This document shows positions 1-5,402 of a stretch of 5,897 nt of DNA, in pieces. Within the stretch, counting starts at the first letter, position 1. Each line of letters starts with the position of its first letter. The notes under the pieces are model-generated. The model made no database searches and had not been told where the DNA came from. It was given only the letters and a program-made list of their open reading frames with translations. A program made the position numbers and the translations under genes. Origin of the DNA: Methylotenera sp. Its GTDB lineage: Bacteria; Pseudomonadota; Gammaproteobacteria; Burkholderiales; Methylophilaceae. The stretch spans positions 1-5,897 of the forward strand of contig JAIYEJ010000290.1 in the NCBI GenBank assembly GCA_027487055.1, written 5' to 3'.

Positions 1-138
1 TTTAAGGCGTTCGGCAAAACTAAGTTTTTCAGTAGATTCAATTGGCGCTAGGGTTGTTAGCGCTGATAATTCAGCGGGCGCGGGTTCCGCTTTTGGCGTT
101 GTAGCTTCTTCAGATTTTTTCTTAAAAATATTAAACAT
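1..138 (-). CDS. ftsY: Signal recognition particle receptor FtsY, N-terminal fragment
   Basis: FtsY is the membrane-associated SRP receptor GTPase that docks ribosome-SRP complexes at the Sec translocon. Only the first 46 residues are inside the window; the gene runs off the left edge. What is visible is a start MFNIFKKKSEE, a basic amphipathic N-terminus typical of FtsY, then a Pro/Ala/Glu-rich low-complexity linker (about residues 12-38), and LSFAERLK at the edge. That last segment corresponds to the conserved W/F-x-x-RLK start of the N-domain helix. The NG GTPase domain lies outside the window. The ATG at 136-138 is the only sensible start. Its Shine-Dalgarno is poor and I could not identify a good promoter on this strand. 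The divergent arrangement with M16 peptidase genes and nearby rsmD and coaD is the usual betaproteobacterial context and supports the call. Confidence 0.85.
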   Translation of the reverse strand, partial: MFNIFKKKSEEATTPKAEPAPAELSALTTLAPIESTEKLSFAERLK

Positions 139-299
139 GGTGACTTAAAATATTGAAAATCAACTTAAAAATACTCATAAATGCTATTTTAGTCGTAAAC
201 TTGCGTGCGTGCTATCAAGAATCTAAATAAACAAGCGCATGTGAACTAAACAAATATGCCATATGTCCTAAATTTTGCGATTTGTGATTGAATATCAAC

Positions 300-327
300 T
301 TAAGATTAGATATCGCTTTGTTATAAA
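300..327 (+). promoter_or_regulatory. Candidate sigma70 promoter for the M16 peptidase gene
   Basis: TTAAGA at 300-305 (4 of 6 matches to TTGACA) and TATAAA at 322-327 (5 of 6 matches to TATAAT) are separated by 16 bp. Transcription would start near 334, giving a leader of about 30 nt before the GTG start at 366. The rest of the divergent region (139-299) is AT-rich and shows no other feature I can support. The promoter is inferred from pattern alone. Confidence 0.45.
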
Positions 328-365
328 ATTTCTATGCGTTCTAAATATTTCTGGAAAGTATTTTC

Positions 366-1739
366 GTGTTAAACAAAAAAATTAAATTTGCCTTACTTGT
401 GTTAATTGCGTTCCCAGCCATTACCTTTGCAGAAATTCAAGAGTTTAAGCTCAGTAATGGCTTAAAACTTGTGGTGCAAGAAGACCATCGTTCACCAGTA
501 GTAGTTTCGCAAGTTTGGTATCGTGCAGGCGCGCTAGACGAAGTAAATGGCAAAACGGGTGTCGCGCATTTGTTAGAACATATGATGTTTAAGGGCACAA
601 AAAAATACAAGCCTGGGCAATTTTCACGCATGATTGCTGCCGCAGGTGGTAAAGAGAATGCGTTTACGGGTCAAGATTTCACTTGTTATTTTCAGCAGTT
701 AGAAAAATCAAAATTACCGCTCTCGTTCAAACTAGAGGCTGACCGTATGGCAAACTTACAAATCACCGATGAAGAATTTGCTAAAGAAATTAAAGTAGTC
801 ATGGAAGAGCGCCGTTGGCGTACCGAAGACAAACCACAATCGAAAGTGAATGAACAATTTCAGGCAATTGCATTTAGAGCGCACCCATATGCAAGACCAG
901 TGGTAGGTCATATGAATGACCTAGAAAATATGACAGCGGCGGATGCGCGTGAATGGTACAAAAATTGGTACACGCCTAATAATGCAATTATTGTGGTGGT
1001 GGGAGATGTTAAGGCGGCAGAGGTATTAAAACTGGCTAAACAATATTTTGGGCCAATTAAGTCACGCGCATTGCCTGCGCGCAAGCCGCAGATTGAACCC
1101 GCACAAATTGGTGAGCGTCGCGCTGTGGTAAAAGCGCCTGGTAAATTACCATACTTAGTCATGGGTTTTCATGTGCCTACTTTGCCAAATAGCAAATCAG
1201 AAGTTCCAGAATGGGAACCCTATGCACTTGAAGTATTAGCTGGAGTTTTAAGCGGAAATGACTCTGCACGATTAAACCAAAAGCTAGTTCGCGAGACCTC
1301 ATTAGCAGTAGATGTGGGCGCAGGGTACGACACCACCTCACGCGGGCAACAGTCATTATTTGAGCTTGTGGGCACGCCAGCAGAAGGCAAAACAGTTACA
1401 GAACTCGAAGCTGCTTTATTGGCACAAATCGAGCTAATTAAAACAGGTGGAGTGACACAGCAAGAGTTAAATCGTGTAAAAGCCTCTGTGATTGCGGCCG
1501 ATGTATATCAGCGCGATTCGATGTTTTATCAAGCCATGCAAATTGGTCAGCTTGAAACCATGGGCTATAGCTGGCGATTATTAAAAGAATACCCAGAGAA
1601 ATTAAAAACTGTGACATCCGAGCAAATCCAAGCAGTAACAAAAAAATATCTAGTTAAAGATAATTTAAATGTTGCAACGCTTGACCCGCAGCCGATAGAT
1701 CCGAATGCGAAGCCGGTTGGCAAACCGCATCAACATTAA
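366..1739 (+). CDS. Exported M16B zinc metallopeptidase, catalytic (HxxEH) subunit
   Basis: A 457-residue M16 (pitrilysin/mitochondrial processing peptidase-like) protein. Residues 1-22 form a Sec signal peptide (basic MLNKK, hydrophobic core, likely cleavage TFA|EIQ), so it acts in the periplasm or envelope. The inverted zinc motif HLLEH is at residues 68-72 (His68 and His72 as ligands, Glu71 catalytic). The third ligand is probably Glu148 in MEERR, 75 residues after His72, the spacing known for the family. An HPY motif (173-175) and a second M16 domain (about 200-430) follow. In that domain the Arg/Tyr pair is broken: Arg309 is present but Asp316 stands where the family has Tyr. A Pro/His-rich tail ends the protein. 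The start is GTG with GGAAAG at 353-358, seven bases upstream. The next gene supplies the missing Arg/Tyr pair, so a two-subunit peptidase is likely, as known for the Sphingomonas Sph2681/Sph2682 pair. The substrate is unknown. Confidence 0.9.
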   Translation: MLNKKIKFALLVLIAFPAITFAEIQEFKLSNGLKLVVQEDHRSPVVVSQVWYRAGALDEVNGKTGVAHLLEHMMFKGTKKYKPGQFSRMIAAAGGKENAFTGQDFTCYFQQLEKSKLPLSFKLEADRMANLQITDEEFAKEIKVVMEERRWRTEDKPQSKVNEQFQAIAFRAHPYARPVVGHMNDLENMTAADAREWYKNWYTPNNAIIVVVGDVKAAEVLKLAKQYFGPIKSRALPARKPQIEPAQIGERRAVVKAPGKLPYLVMGFHVPTLPNSKSEVPEWEPYALEVLAGVLSGNDSARLNQKLVRETSLAVDVGAGYDTTSRGQQSLFELVGTPAEGKTVTELEAALLAQIELIKTGGVTQQELNRVKASVIAADVYQRDSMFYQAMQIGQLETMGYSWRLLKEYPEKLKTVTSEQIQAVTKKYLVKDNLNVATLDPQPIDPNAKPVGKPHQH

Positions 1740-1888
1740 AATGCAAGTCTTGTCGCCATGCATTGTTGCACAATACTTCGTATACAAAAACGTACACGAC
1801 AGTATCGCGCTCCTAGCCTGACTTAAAGCTTTGCATTATTAAAGGTGAACTTAGTTTATATAGATAGAAAATGAATTTTATAGCCGTC

Positions 1889-1908
1889 ATTCCCGCGAAA
1901 GTGGGAAT
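1889..1908 (+). repeat. dRS3-like 20-bp palindrome upstream of the second M16 gene
   Basis: The sequence ATTCCCGCGAAAGTGGGAAT fits the Neisseria dRS3 pattern ATTCCC-N8-GGGAAT exactly. It is preceded by CGTC and followed by CCA, as in a dispersed repeat seen in many proteobacterial genomes. As RNA it would form an 8-bp stem (one G-U pair at 1895/1902) closed by a GAAA tetraloop at 1897-1900. The stem ends 7 nt before AAGG (1916-1919), the Shine-Dalgarno of the gene starting at 1927. No T tract follows, so it is not a standard terminator. It could stabilise or attenuate the transcript between the paired M16 genes, or be a passive repeat. Confidence 0.75.
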
Positions 1909-1926
1909 CCATTTTAAGGTTTTAGT

Positions 1927-3225
1927 ATGAAAAAATTGCAATTTGTATTTACATTAGTATGGAGTTTATTAGTCTTCAATGCACACGCCGCAGTGAAGAT
2001 TCAGCATTGGCAAACCAGCAGCGGTTCCGAAGTTTATTTTGTTGAGAATCACGACCTGCCAATTATTGATATGAGTGTGAATTTTCCAGCAGGTATTGCG
2101 CGAGATAACAAGCAAACGTCAGGTATAGCAGGTGTGACGCGATATATGATGACGCTAGGTGCAGACGGCATGAACGAAGAAGTGATTACTAACAAATTTG
2201 CTGATATTGGCGCAAATTTGGGCGGTGATTTAGATAACGACAGAGCTGCATTTAAATTGCGCACACTCACAAGTGAGCAATCCACCGCATTAGAAACATT
2301 TAATAAAATTTTGCATAAACCAGATTTTCCAGAAGCGATTTTAACGCGTGAAAAAACGCGCATTATTGCTAGTATAAATGAATCTGCAACGCAACCAGAA
2401 AGCATTTCAGACAAAGCTTTTAAGCAGGCTTTGTACCAAAATCATCCTTATGGTTTAGATGAAAGTGGTGAGATAGAAACAATTGCCGCAATGAAACGCG
2501 CTGATTTAGTGAAGTTTTATAATACTTATTACTCTGCCAAAAGTGCAGTTATTGCATTAATTGGCGATATGACCGAGAGCCAAGCGCGCAGCATTGCAGA
2601 GGCTACATCAAGCGGATTGCCTCAAACGCCAGCAGTTGCAAAAATTGCAGAAGTGACATTGCCGCAATCTTCAAATTTACAAAACATTAAGCACCCAGCA
2701 TCGCAAGCGCATATTTTAATGGGTTCACCTGGCGTAAAGCGTGGTGATGCAGATTATTTTCCCTTATACGTAGGCAATTACATTTTAGGTGGTGGCGGTT
2801 TTGTTTCGCGCTTAACCGAAGAAGTGCGTGAAAAACGTGGTTTGGTGTATAGCGTGTATAGCTATTTTTTGCCGATGGCGGAGTTAGGACCGTTTCAAAT
2901 TGGCTTGCAAACTAAAAAAGAGCAAGCAAATGAAGCGATGAAAGTAGTGAACGATACACTTGCCAAATATTTACAAAACGGACCAACAGAAAAAGAACTC
3001 AAAGCGGCTAAAGATAACCTGATTGGAGGCTTTCCAATGCGTATAGATAGTAATGGAAAAATTTTAGATTATATAAGCGTGATTGGTTTTTATAAGTTGC
3101 CAATGACATACTTAGATGATTTTAATAAAGAAATCGCCAAAGTCACCACGCGCCAAATTAAAGATGCATTTAAGCGCAGAGTGAAACCTGAAACCTTTGC
3201 AACTGTGGTCGTTGGTGCAGAGTAA
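1927..3225 (+). CDS. Exported M16B peptidase-like protein, non-zinc (Arg/Tyr) subunit
   Basis: A 432-residue M16-family protein with a Sec signal peptide (residues 1-21, MKKLQ, hydrophobic stretch, cleavage AHA|AVK). Aligned by eye to the upstream protein, the zinc motif is lost: HLLEH is replaced by GVTRY (Gly69, Arg72 and Tyr73 at the ligand and catalytic positions), and Ser149 sits where Glu is expected. The C-terminal half instead keeps GGGGFVSRLTEEVREKRG (287-305) and the Arg301/Tyr308 pair, seven residues apart, that binds substrate backbone in M16 enzymes. It therefore cannot be an active zinc peptidase alone and is most likely the partner that completes the active site of the preceding gene's product. 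ATG start with AAGG at 1916-1919. The 187-bp gap to its partner is unusually long for an obligate pair. A chaperone-like role without catalysis is an alternative. Confidence 0.88.
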   Translation: MKKLQFVFTLVWSLLVFNAHAAVKIQHWQTSSGSEVYFVENHDLPIIDMSVNFPAGIARDNKQTSGIAGVTRYMMTLGADGMNEEVITNKFADIGANLGGDLDNDRAAFKLRTLTSEQSTALETFNKILHKPDFPEAILTREKTRIIASINESATQPESISDKAFKQALYQNHPYGLDESGEIETIAAMKRADLVKFYNTYYSAKSAVIALIGDMTESQARSIAEATSSGLPQTPAVAKIAEVTLPQSSNLQNIKHPASQAHILMGSPGVKRGDADYFPLYVGNYILGGGGFVSRLTEEVREKRGLVYSVYSYFLPMAELGPFQIGLQTKKEQANEAMKVVNDTLAKYLQNGPTEKELKAAKDNLIGGFPMRIDSNGKILDYISVIGFYKLPMTYLDDFNKEIAKVTTRQIKDAFKRRVKPETFATVVVGAE

Positions 3226-3273
3226 CTAACCAGATTAGTGATACGGCGCTAAGTCACTTTGGGTTAAAATAAA

Positions 3274-3286
3274 GCATTTACAATGC
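3274..3286 (+). repeat. Short perfect inverted repeat before rsmD
   Basis: GCATT (3274-3278) and AATGC (3282-3286) flank a 3-nt loop. The repeat overlaps TACAAT (3279-3284), which is 5 of 6 to a -10 box, but no acceptable -35 box lies at the right distance. It is 12 nt upstream of the rsmD TTG start and could be an operator, a small hairpin or chance. Confidence 0.25.
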
Positions 3287-3298
3287 GACAGCTCTATT

Positions 3299-3865
3299 TT
3301 GCCAAAATCACTTTCATCTAAATCGAGCAAAACCAATCAAGTCCGCATCAATGCAGGGGTTTGGCGCAGTCGTTTGCTCAAGTTCCCCGATGTAGAAGGT
3401 TTACGCCCAACGCCTGAGCGCGTGCGTATTACGGTGTTTAATTGGTTAGGGCAGGACTTAACAGGTAAAACGTGCTTAGATTTATTTGCAGGTACCGGTG
3501 CGTTTGGGTTTGAAGCACTATCGCGCAATGCAAAACATGTCACTATGGTAGAAAACTCCCGGGTCGCGTACCAGTCCTTAATTCAAAATCAGTCATTGTT
3601 AAAAGCTGAAAATTGCCAAATATTGAGTCAAGATGCATTGCAGTTCATAGCACATAATACGCAAAAGTTTGATGTGATTTTTTGTGACCCACCCTATAAC
3701 AAATCTTGGTTAGATAATATATTACCCATTTTAAATCAGCTTCTTACTGAAAATGGTTTAGTGTATGCAGAAGCAGAGTTTGAGATAAAATCAGATGAAA
3801 ATTGGAAAGTGATTAAACAAAATAAAGCAGGCAACGTTTATTTTCATTTGTTAAAATGTGCTTAA
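3299..3865 (+). CDS. rsmD: 16S rRNA (guanine(966)-N(2))-methyltransferase RsmD
   Basis: A cytoplasmic SAM-dependent methyltransferase that modifies G966 of 16S rRNA during 30S assembly. The 188-residue length is normal for RsmD. Visible landmarks are a Ser/Lys-rich N-terminus, the RsmD-typical VRINAGVWRSRLL (15-27) and GLRPTPERVR (34-43), the SAM-binding motif DLFAGTGAFGFEALSR (61-76), the acidic residue after strand 2 in VENS (84-87), Asp112 in the third motif, and the catalytic DPPY at 130-133, which is the signature of N-methyltransferases acting on exocyclic amino groups. The start is TTG. No good Shine-Dalgarno precedes it, and no in-frame ATG gives a better N-terminus; the first out-of-frame ATG is at 3283. 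Translation may be weak or depend on reading from upstream. The neighbour coaD is its usual partner in many proteobacteria. Confidence 0.93.
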   Translation: MPKSLSSKSSKTNQVRINAGVWRSRLLKFPDVEGLRPTPERVRITVFNWLGQDLTGKTCLDLFAGTGAFGFEALSRNAKHVTMVENSRVAYQSLIQNQSLLKAENCQILSQDALQFIAHNTQKFDVIFCDPPYNKSWLDNILPILNQLLTENGLVYAEAEFEIKSDENWKVIKQNKAGNVYFHLLKCA

Positions 3866-3983
3866 GCCTAAAATTTTTTATTTTTAGGATGAAGTACATC
3901 GCGCACGGGGCACATAAATCGAGACAGTACGTCGTTTTACGGCGAGATTGCGAGCACCGCGTAACGCAGTAATTCGCCTAAAA
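3866..3983 (+). repeat. Three-copy CCTAAAA repeat bounding a GC-richer non-coding segment
   Basis: GCCTAAAA occurs directly after the rsmD stop (3866-3873) and again at 3976-3983. Its inverse, TTTTAGG, is at 3882-3888. The middle copy can pair with either outer copy: a local hairpin 3867-3873/3882-3888 (7 bp, 8-nt loop) or a long-range stem 3882-3888/3977-3983 enclosing 88 nt. The two pairings exclude each other. The enclosed segment is visibly richer in G and C than the flanking genes. It could be a relic of a small insertion (outer direct copies like a target duplication, inner inverted copies like terminal repeats) or an RNA switch. No T tract follows the first hairpin, so it is a poor terminator. 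Confidence 0.5.
3941..3978 (+). promoter_or_regulatory. Hairpin in the coaD leader
   Basis: GGCGA (3941-3945) pairs with TCGCC (3974-3978) and ATTGC (3947-3951) with GTAAT (3969-3973, one G-U pair), with a single bulged G at 3946. This gives ten pairs around a 17-nt loop. The motif ATTGCGAGC resembles dispersed hairpin repeats common in bacterial genomes. The stem ends 5 nt before the coaD Shine-Dalgarno, so it could influence coaD translation. A regulatory function is inferred. Confidence 0.4.
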
Positions 3984-3988
3984 GAGGA
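3984..3988 (+). promoter_or_regulatory. Ribosome-binding site fixing the coaD start
   Basis: GAGGA is 8 nt upstream of the ATG at 3997 but only 2 nt from the in-frame TTG at 3991. The spacing supports the ATG as the real start. Confidence 0.75.
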
Positions 3989-3996
3989 AATTGAAT

Positions 3997-4488
3997 ATGA
4001 GCAAAAACCTTATTGCAGTCTACCCTGGTACTTTCGACCCAATCACCTTAGGGCATGAAGATATTGTGCATCGCGCAGCTAATTTGTTTGATGAAGTGAT
4101 TGTAGCCGTGGCAGGTAGCACCAATAAGCGAACTTTGTTTAGTTTAGAAGAGCGGGTTTCGCTTGCACAACGTGTTTTTAAAGATGCAGATAATGTCAAA
4201 GTGGTGGGATTTAGCGGTTTGTTGATGAAGTTTGTCAGCGAACAAGGTGCGCAAATCGTCATACGTGGCTTGCGAGCAGCCAGTGATTTTGAATATGAAT
4301 TTCAATTAGCGGGTATGAATCGCAAAATTTATCCCAAACTTGAAACTTTGTTTTTAACGCCTGCAGAGCAATATATGTTTGTTTCTTCTACCTTAGTGCG
4401 CGAGGTTGCAATGTTAGATGGTGATGTGACGCAGTTTGTTTCGCCCATCGTTAAAGCGGCAATTTTAAATAAATTAGATAAAGATTAG
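3997..4488 (+). CDS. coaD: Phosphopantetheine adenylyltransferase CoaD
   Basis: This enzyme catalyses the penultimate step of coenzyme A synthesis: 4'-phosphopantetheine + ATP gives dephospho-CoA + diphosphate, in the cytoplasm. The 163-residue length is typical. Visible motifs are YPGTFDPITLGH (9-20), holding the nucleotidyltransferase T/HxGH signature (TLGH, 17-20), then TNKRTLF (42-48) with the conserved Lys44, RGLR (90-93) and the C-terminal SSTLVRE (130-136) that grips ATP. The ATG at 3997 is preferred over a TTG two codons earlier because of the spacing from GAGGA. It is preceded by a structured 131-bp gap and followed after 5 nt by the ferredoxin gene. The coaD-ferredoxin linkage is common in beta- and gammaproteobacteria. 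Nothing in the sequence suggests loss of function. Confidence 0.97.
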   Translation: MSKNLIAVYPGTFDPITLGHEDIVHRAANLFDEVIVAVAGSTNKRTLFSLEERVSLAQRVFKDADNVKVVGFSGLLMKFVSEQGAQIVIRGLRAASDFEYEFQLAGMNRKIYPKLETLFLTPAEQYMFVSSTLVREVAMLDGDVTQFVSPIVKAAILNKLDKD

Positions 4489-4493
4489 TTCAC

Positions 4494-4748
4494 ATGAGTT
4501 TGATGATTACCGATGAATGTATCAATTGCGACGTCTGCGAGCCAGAATGCCCAAACGGTGCGATTTATCAAGGTCAAGAAATTTACGAAATCAACCCCAA
4601 TTTATGTACCGAGTGTGTTGGACATTTTGATACCCCTCAATGTGTAGAAGTATGCCCTGTTGATTGCATTCCGCTTAACCCAGATGTGGTTGAAACGAAA
4701 GAACAATTGCTTGATAAATATTATCGAATCATCAAAAAGGAAATATAA
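4494..4748 (+). CDS. yfhL: YfhL/Alvin-type 2[4Fe-4S] ferredoxin
   Basis: A small cytoplasmic electron carrier of 84 residues. The first cluster motif is Cys9-x2-Cys12-x2-Cys15-x3-Cys19-Pro. The second is Cys38-x2-Cys41-x8-Cys50-x3-Cys54-Pro, with a six-residue insertion relative to clostridial ferredoxins and an extra Cys58. This insertion plus a C-terminal helix (about 65-84) defines the Allochromatium vinosum (Alvin) type, which is known for very low redox potentials. The segment TECVGHFDTPQC closely resembles E. coli YfhL. The redox partner cannot be told from the sequence. The start MSLMITDEC matches the family N-terminus. No clear Shine-Dalgarno exists, but the coaD stop is 5 nt upstream, so translation is probably coupled. 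A second in-frame ATG at 4503 is less likely. Confidence 0.94.
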   Translation: MSLMITDECINCDVCEPECPNGAIYQGQEIYEINPNLCTECVGHFDTPQCVEVCPVDCIPLNPDVVETKEQLLDKYYRIIKKEI

Positions 4749-5150
4749 ATGAGAGTTTTACATACCATGCTACGTGTGGGCGATTTGCAGCGCTCGATTG
4801 ATTTTTATACCAATGTGCTGGGCATGAAGTTACTGCGCACTTCAGATTACCCCGATGGCGAATTTACGCTAGCATTTGTAGGTTACGGCAACGAGTACGA
4901 CAACACGGTGCTAGAGCTCACTTACAATTATGGTAAAACCAGCTATGAAATGGGCGGCGCATATGGGCATATGGCGATAGAGGTAGATGATGCCTACAAA
5001 GCCTGTGATTTAGTCAAAGCCAAAGGCGGCAAAGTTGTTCGCGAAGCAGGGCCGATGAAACATGGCACGATTATCATTGCGTTTATAGAAGACCCAGATG
5101 GGTATAAGATAGAATTCATCCAAAAAGGTAGCATTGAATATCCTCGCTAG
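4749..5150 (+). CDS. gloA: Lactoylglutathione lyase (glyoxalase I)
   Basis: It converts the hemithioacetal of methylglyoxal and glutathione to S-lactoylglutathione, the first step of methylglyoxal detoxification, in the cytoplasm. The 133 residues form two beta-alpha-beta-beta-beta modules of the vicinal oxygen chelate fold. The four metal ligands are visible at His5, Glu56, His74 and Glu122, the same numbering as E. coli GloA. Conserved blocks are LHTMLRVGDLQRSIDFY (4-20), LGMKLLRTS (24-32), AYGHMAIEVD (71-80) and EDPDGYKIEFI (114-124). The short form without the insertions of eukaryotic or Pseudomonas-type zinc enzymes suggests the nickel/cobalt-activated class (inference). The ATG directly follows the ferredoxin stop with no gap, and AAGGA at 4737-4741 lies 7 nt upstream inside the ferredoxin gene. 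This indicates cotranscription. Confidence 0.96.
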   Translation: MRVLHTMLRVGDLQRSIDFYTNVLGMKLLRTSDYPDGEFTLAFVGYGNEYDNTVLELTYNYGKTSYEMGGAYGHMAIEVDDAYKACDLVKAKGGKVVREAGPMKHGTIIIAFIEDPDGYKIEFIQKGSIEYPR

Positions 5151-5159
5151 AAAGACGAA

Positions 5160-5402
5160 ATGTCTTGGGTTTTATATTTGATAGAATGCAATAACGGTGC
5201 TTATTACGCAGGCATTACCAACGATTTGCATACGCGCTTTGCTACGCATTTAGCGGGCAAGGGCGCAAAATATACTCGCGCTAATCCACCAGTTAAAATA
5301 TTAGCGTCAAAAACTTATCCTGATAGATCGGCAGCAAGTATTGCCGAAGCGCAATTAAAAAACTTACCAAGAAGTCAAAAGAGGGAGTTTTTTGATGAAT
5401 AA
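5160..5402 (+). CDS. Small GIY-YIG domain protein (UPF0213/YhbQ type)
   Basis: An 80-residue protein consisting of a single GIY-YIG nuclease-like domain with nothing added. The expected landmarks are present in order: LYL (5-7) in place of GIY with Tyr6, YAG (16-18) in place of YIG with Tyr16, the catalytic-position Arg26, His30, GKGAKYTR (33-40), and Glu63 in AEAQLKNLPRSQK (62-74), the metal-binding glutamate position. The full set of catalytic residues suggests a functional fold, although the true substrate of this subfamily is not settled; DNA repair or structure-specific nicking is suggested by homologues such as YhbQ. The gloA stop is 9 nt upstream, with a weak GAAAG at 5150-5154. The last 8 nt overlap the next gene, implying coupled expression. 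Confidence 0.88.
   Translation: MSWVLYLIECNNGAYYAGITNDLHTRFATHLAGKGAKYTRANPPVKILASKTYPDRSAASIAEAQLKNLPRSQKREFFDE
5382..5387 (+). promoter_or_regulatory. Ribosome-binding site inside the GIY-YIG gene for the downstream ORF
   Basis: AGGGAG lies 7 nt before the ATG at 5395 and only 4 nt before the in-frame TTG at 5392. This supports the ATG start and independent initiation on the downstream gene. Confidence 0.7.

Noticed and set aside
186..218. Minus-strand promoter for ftsY: TTGATA (complement of 213-218) and TAAAAT (complement of 186-191)
   Set aside because: The spacer is 21 bp, too long for sigma70, and no better pair was found.
437..1641. Open frames on the minus strand inside the first M16 gene (437-631, 908-1162, 1438-1641)
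   Set aside because: They lie wholly inside a well-supported gene on the other strand, lack recognisable domains and have no ribosome-binding context. They are shadow frames.
1771..1830. Possible shared ancestry of this stretch with 3920-3945 (both contain ACAGTA and AAAACG/CGTAC-like strings)
   Set aside because: The shared strings are 6-8 nt and not collinear, so this is within chance for AT-rich DNA. It would need a genome-wide search.
2049..2414. 121-codon minus-strand open frame inside the second M16 gene
   Set aside because: The composition is that of an antisense reading of the M16 gene. There is no domain, signal peptide or promoter evidence.
3238..3257. GTGA...TCAC inverted repeat after the second M16 gene as a terminator
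   Set aside because: Only four pairs with a 12-nt loop and no following T tract.
3867..3888. CCTAAAA/TTTTAGG hairpin directly after rsmD as a Rho-independent terminator
   Set aside because: The stem is mostly A-T, the loop is the T-rich part, and no T tract follows the stem on the plus strand. It is kept only as part of the repeat set.
3991..3996. TTG at 3991 as the coaD start
   Set aside because: It is only 2 nt from the GAGGA ribosome-binding site. The ATG at 3997 has proper spacing and matches the family N-terminus.
3337..4262. Minus-strand open frames inside rsmD (3337-3543) and coaD (4020-4262)
   Set aside because: Both are antisense to confident genes with intact family motifs; nothing supports their translation.
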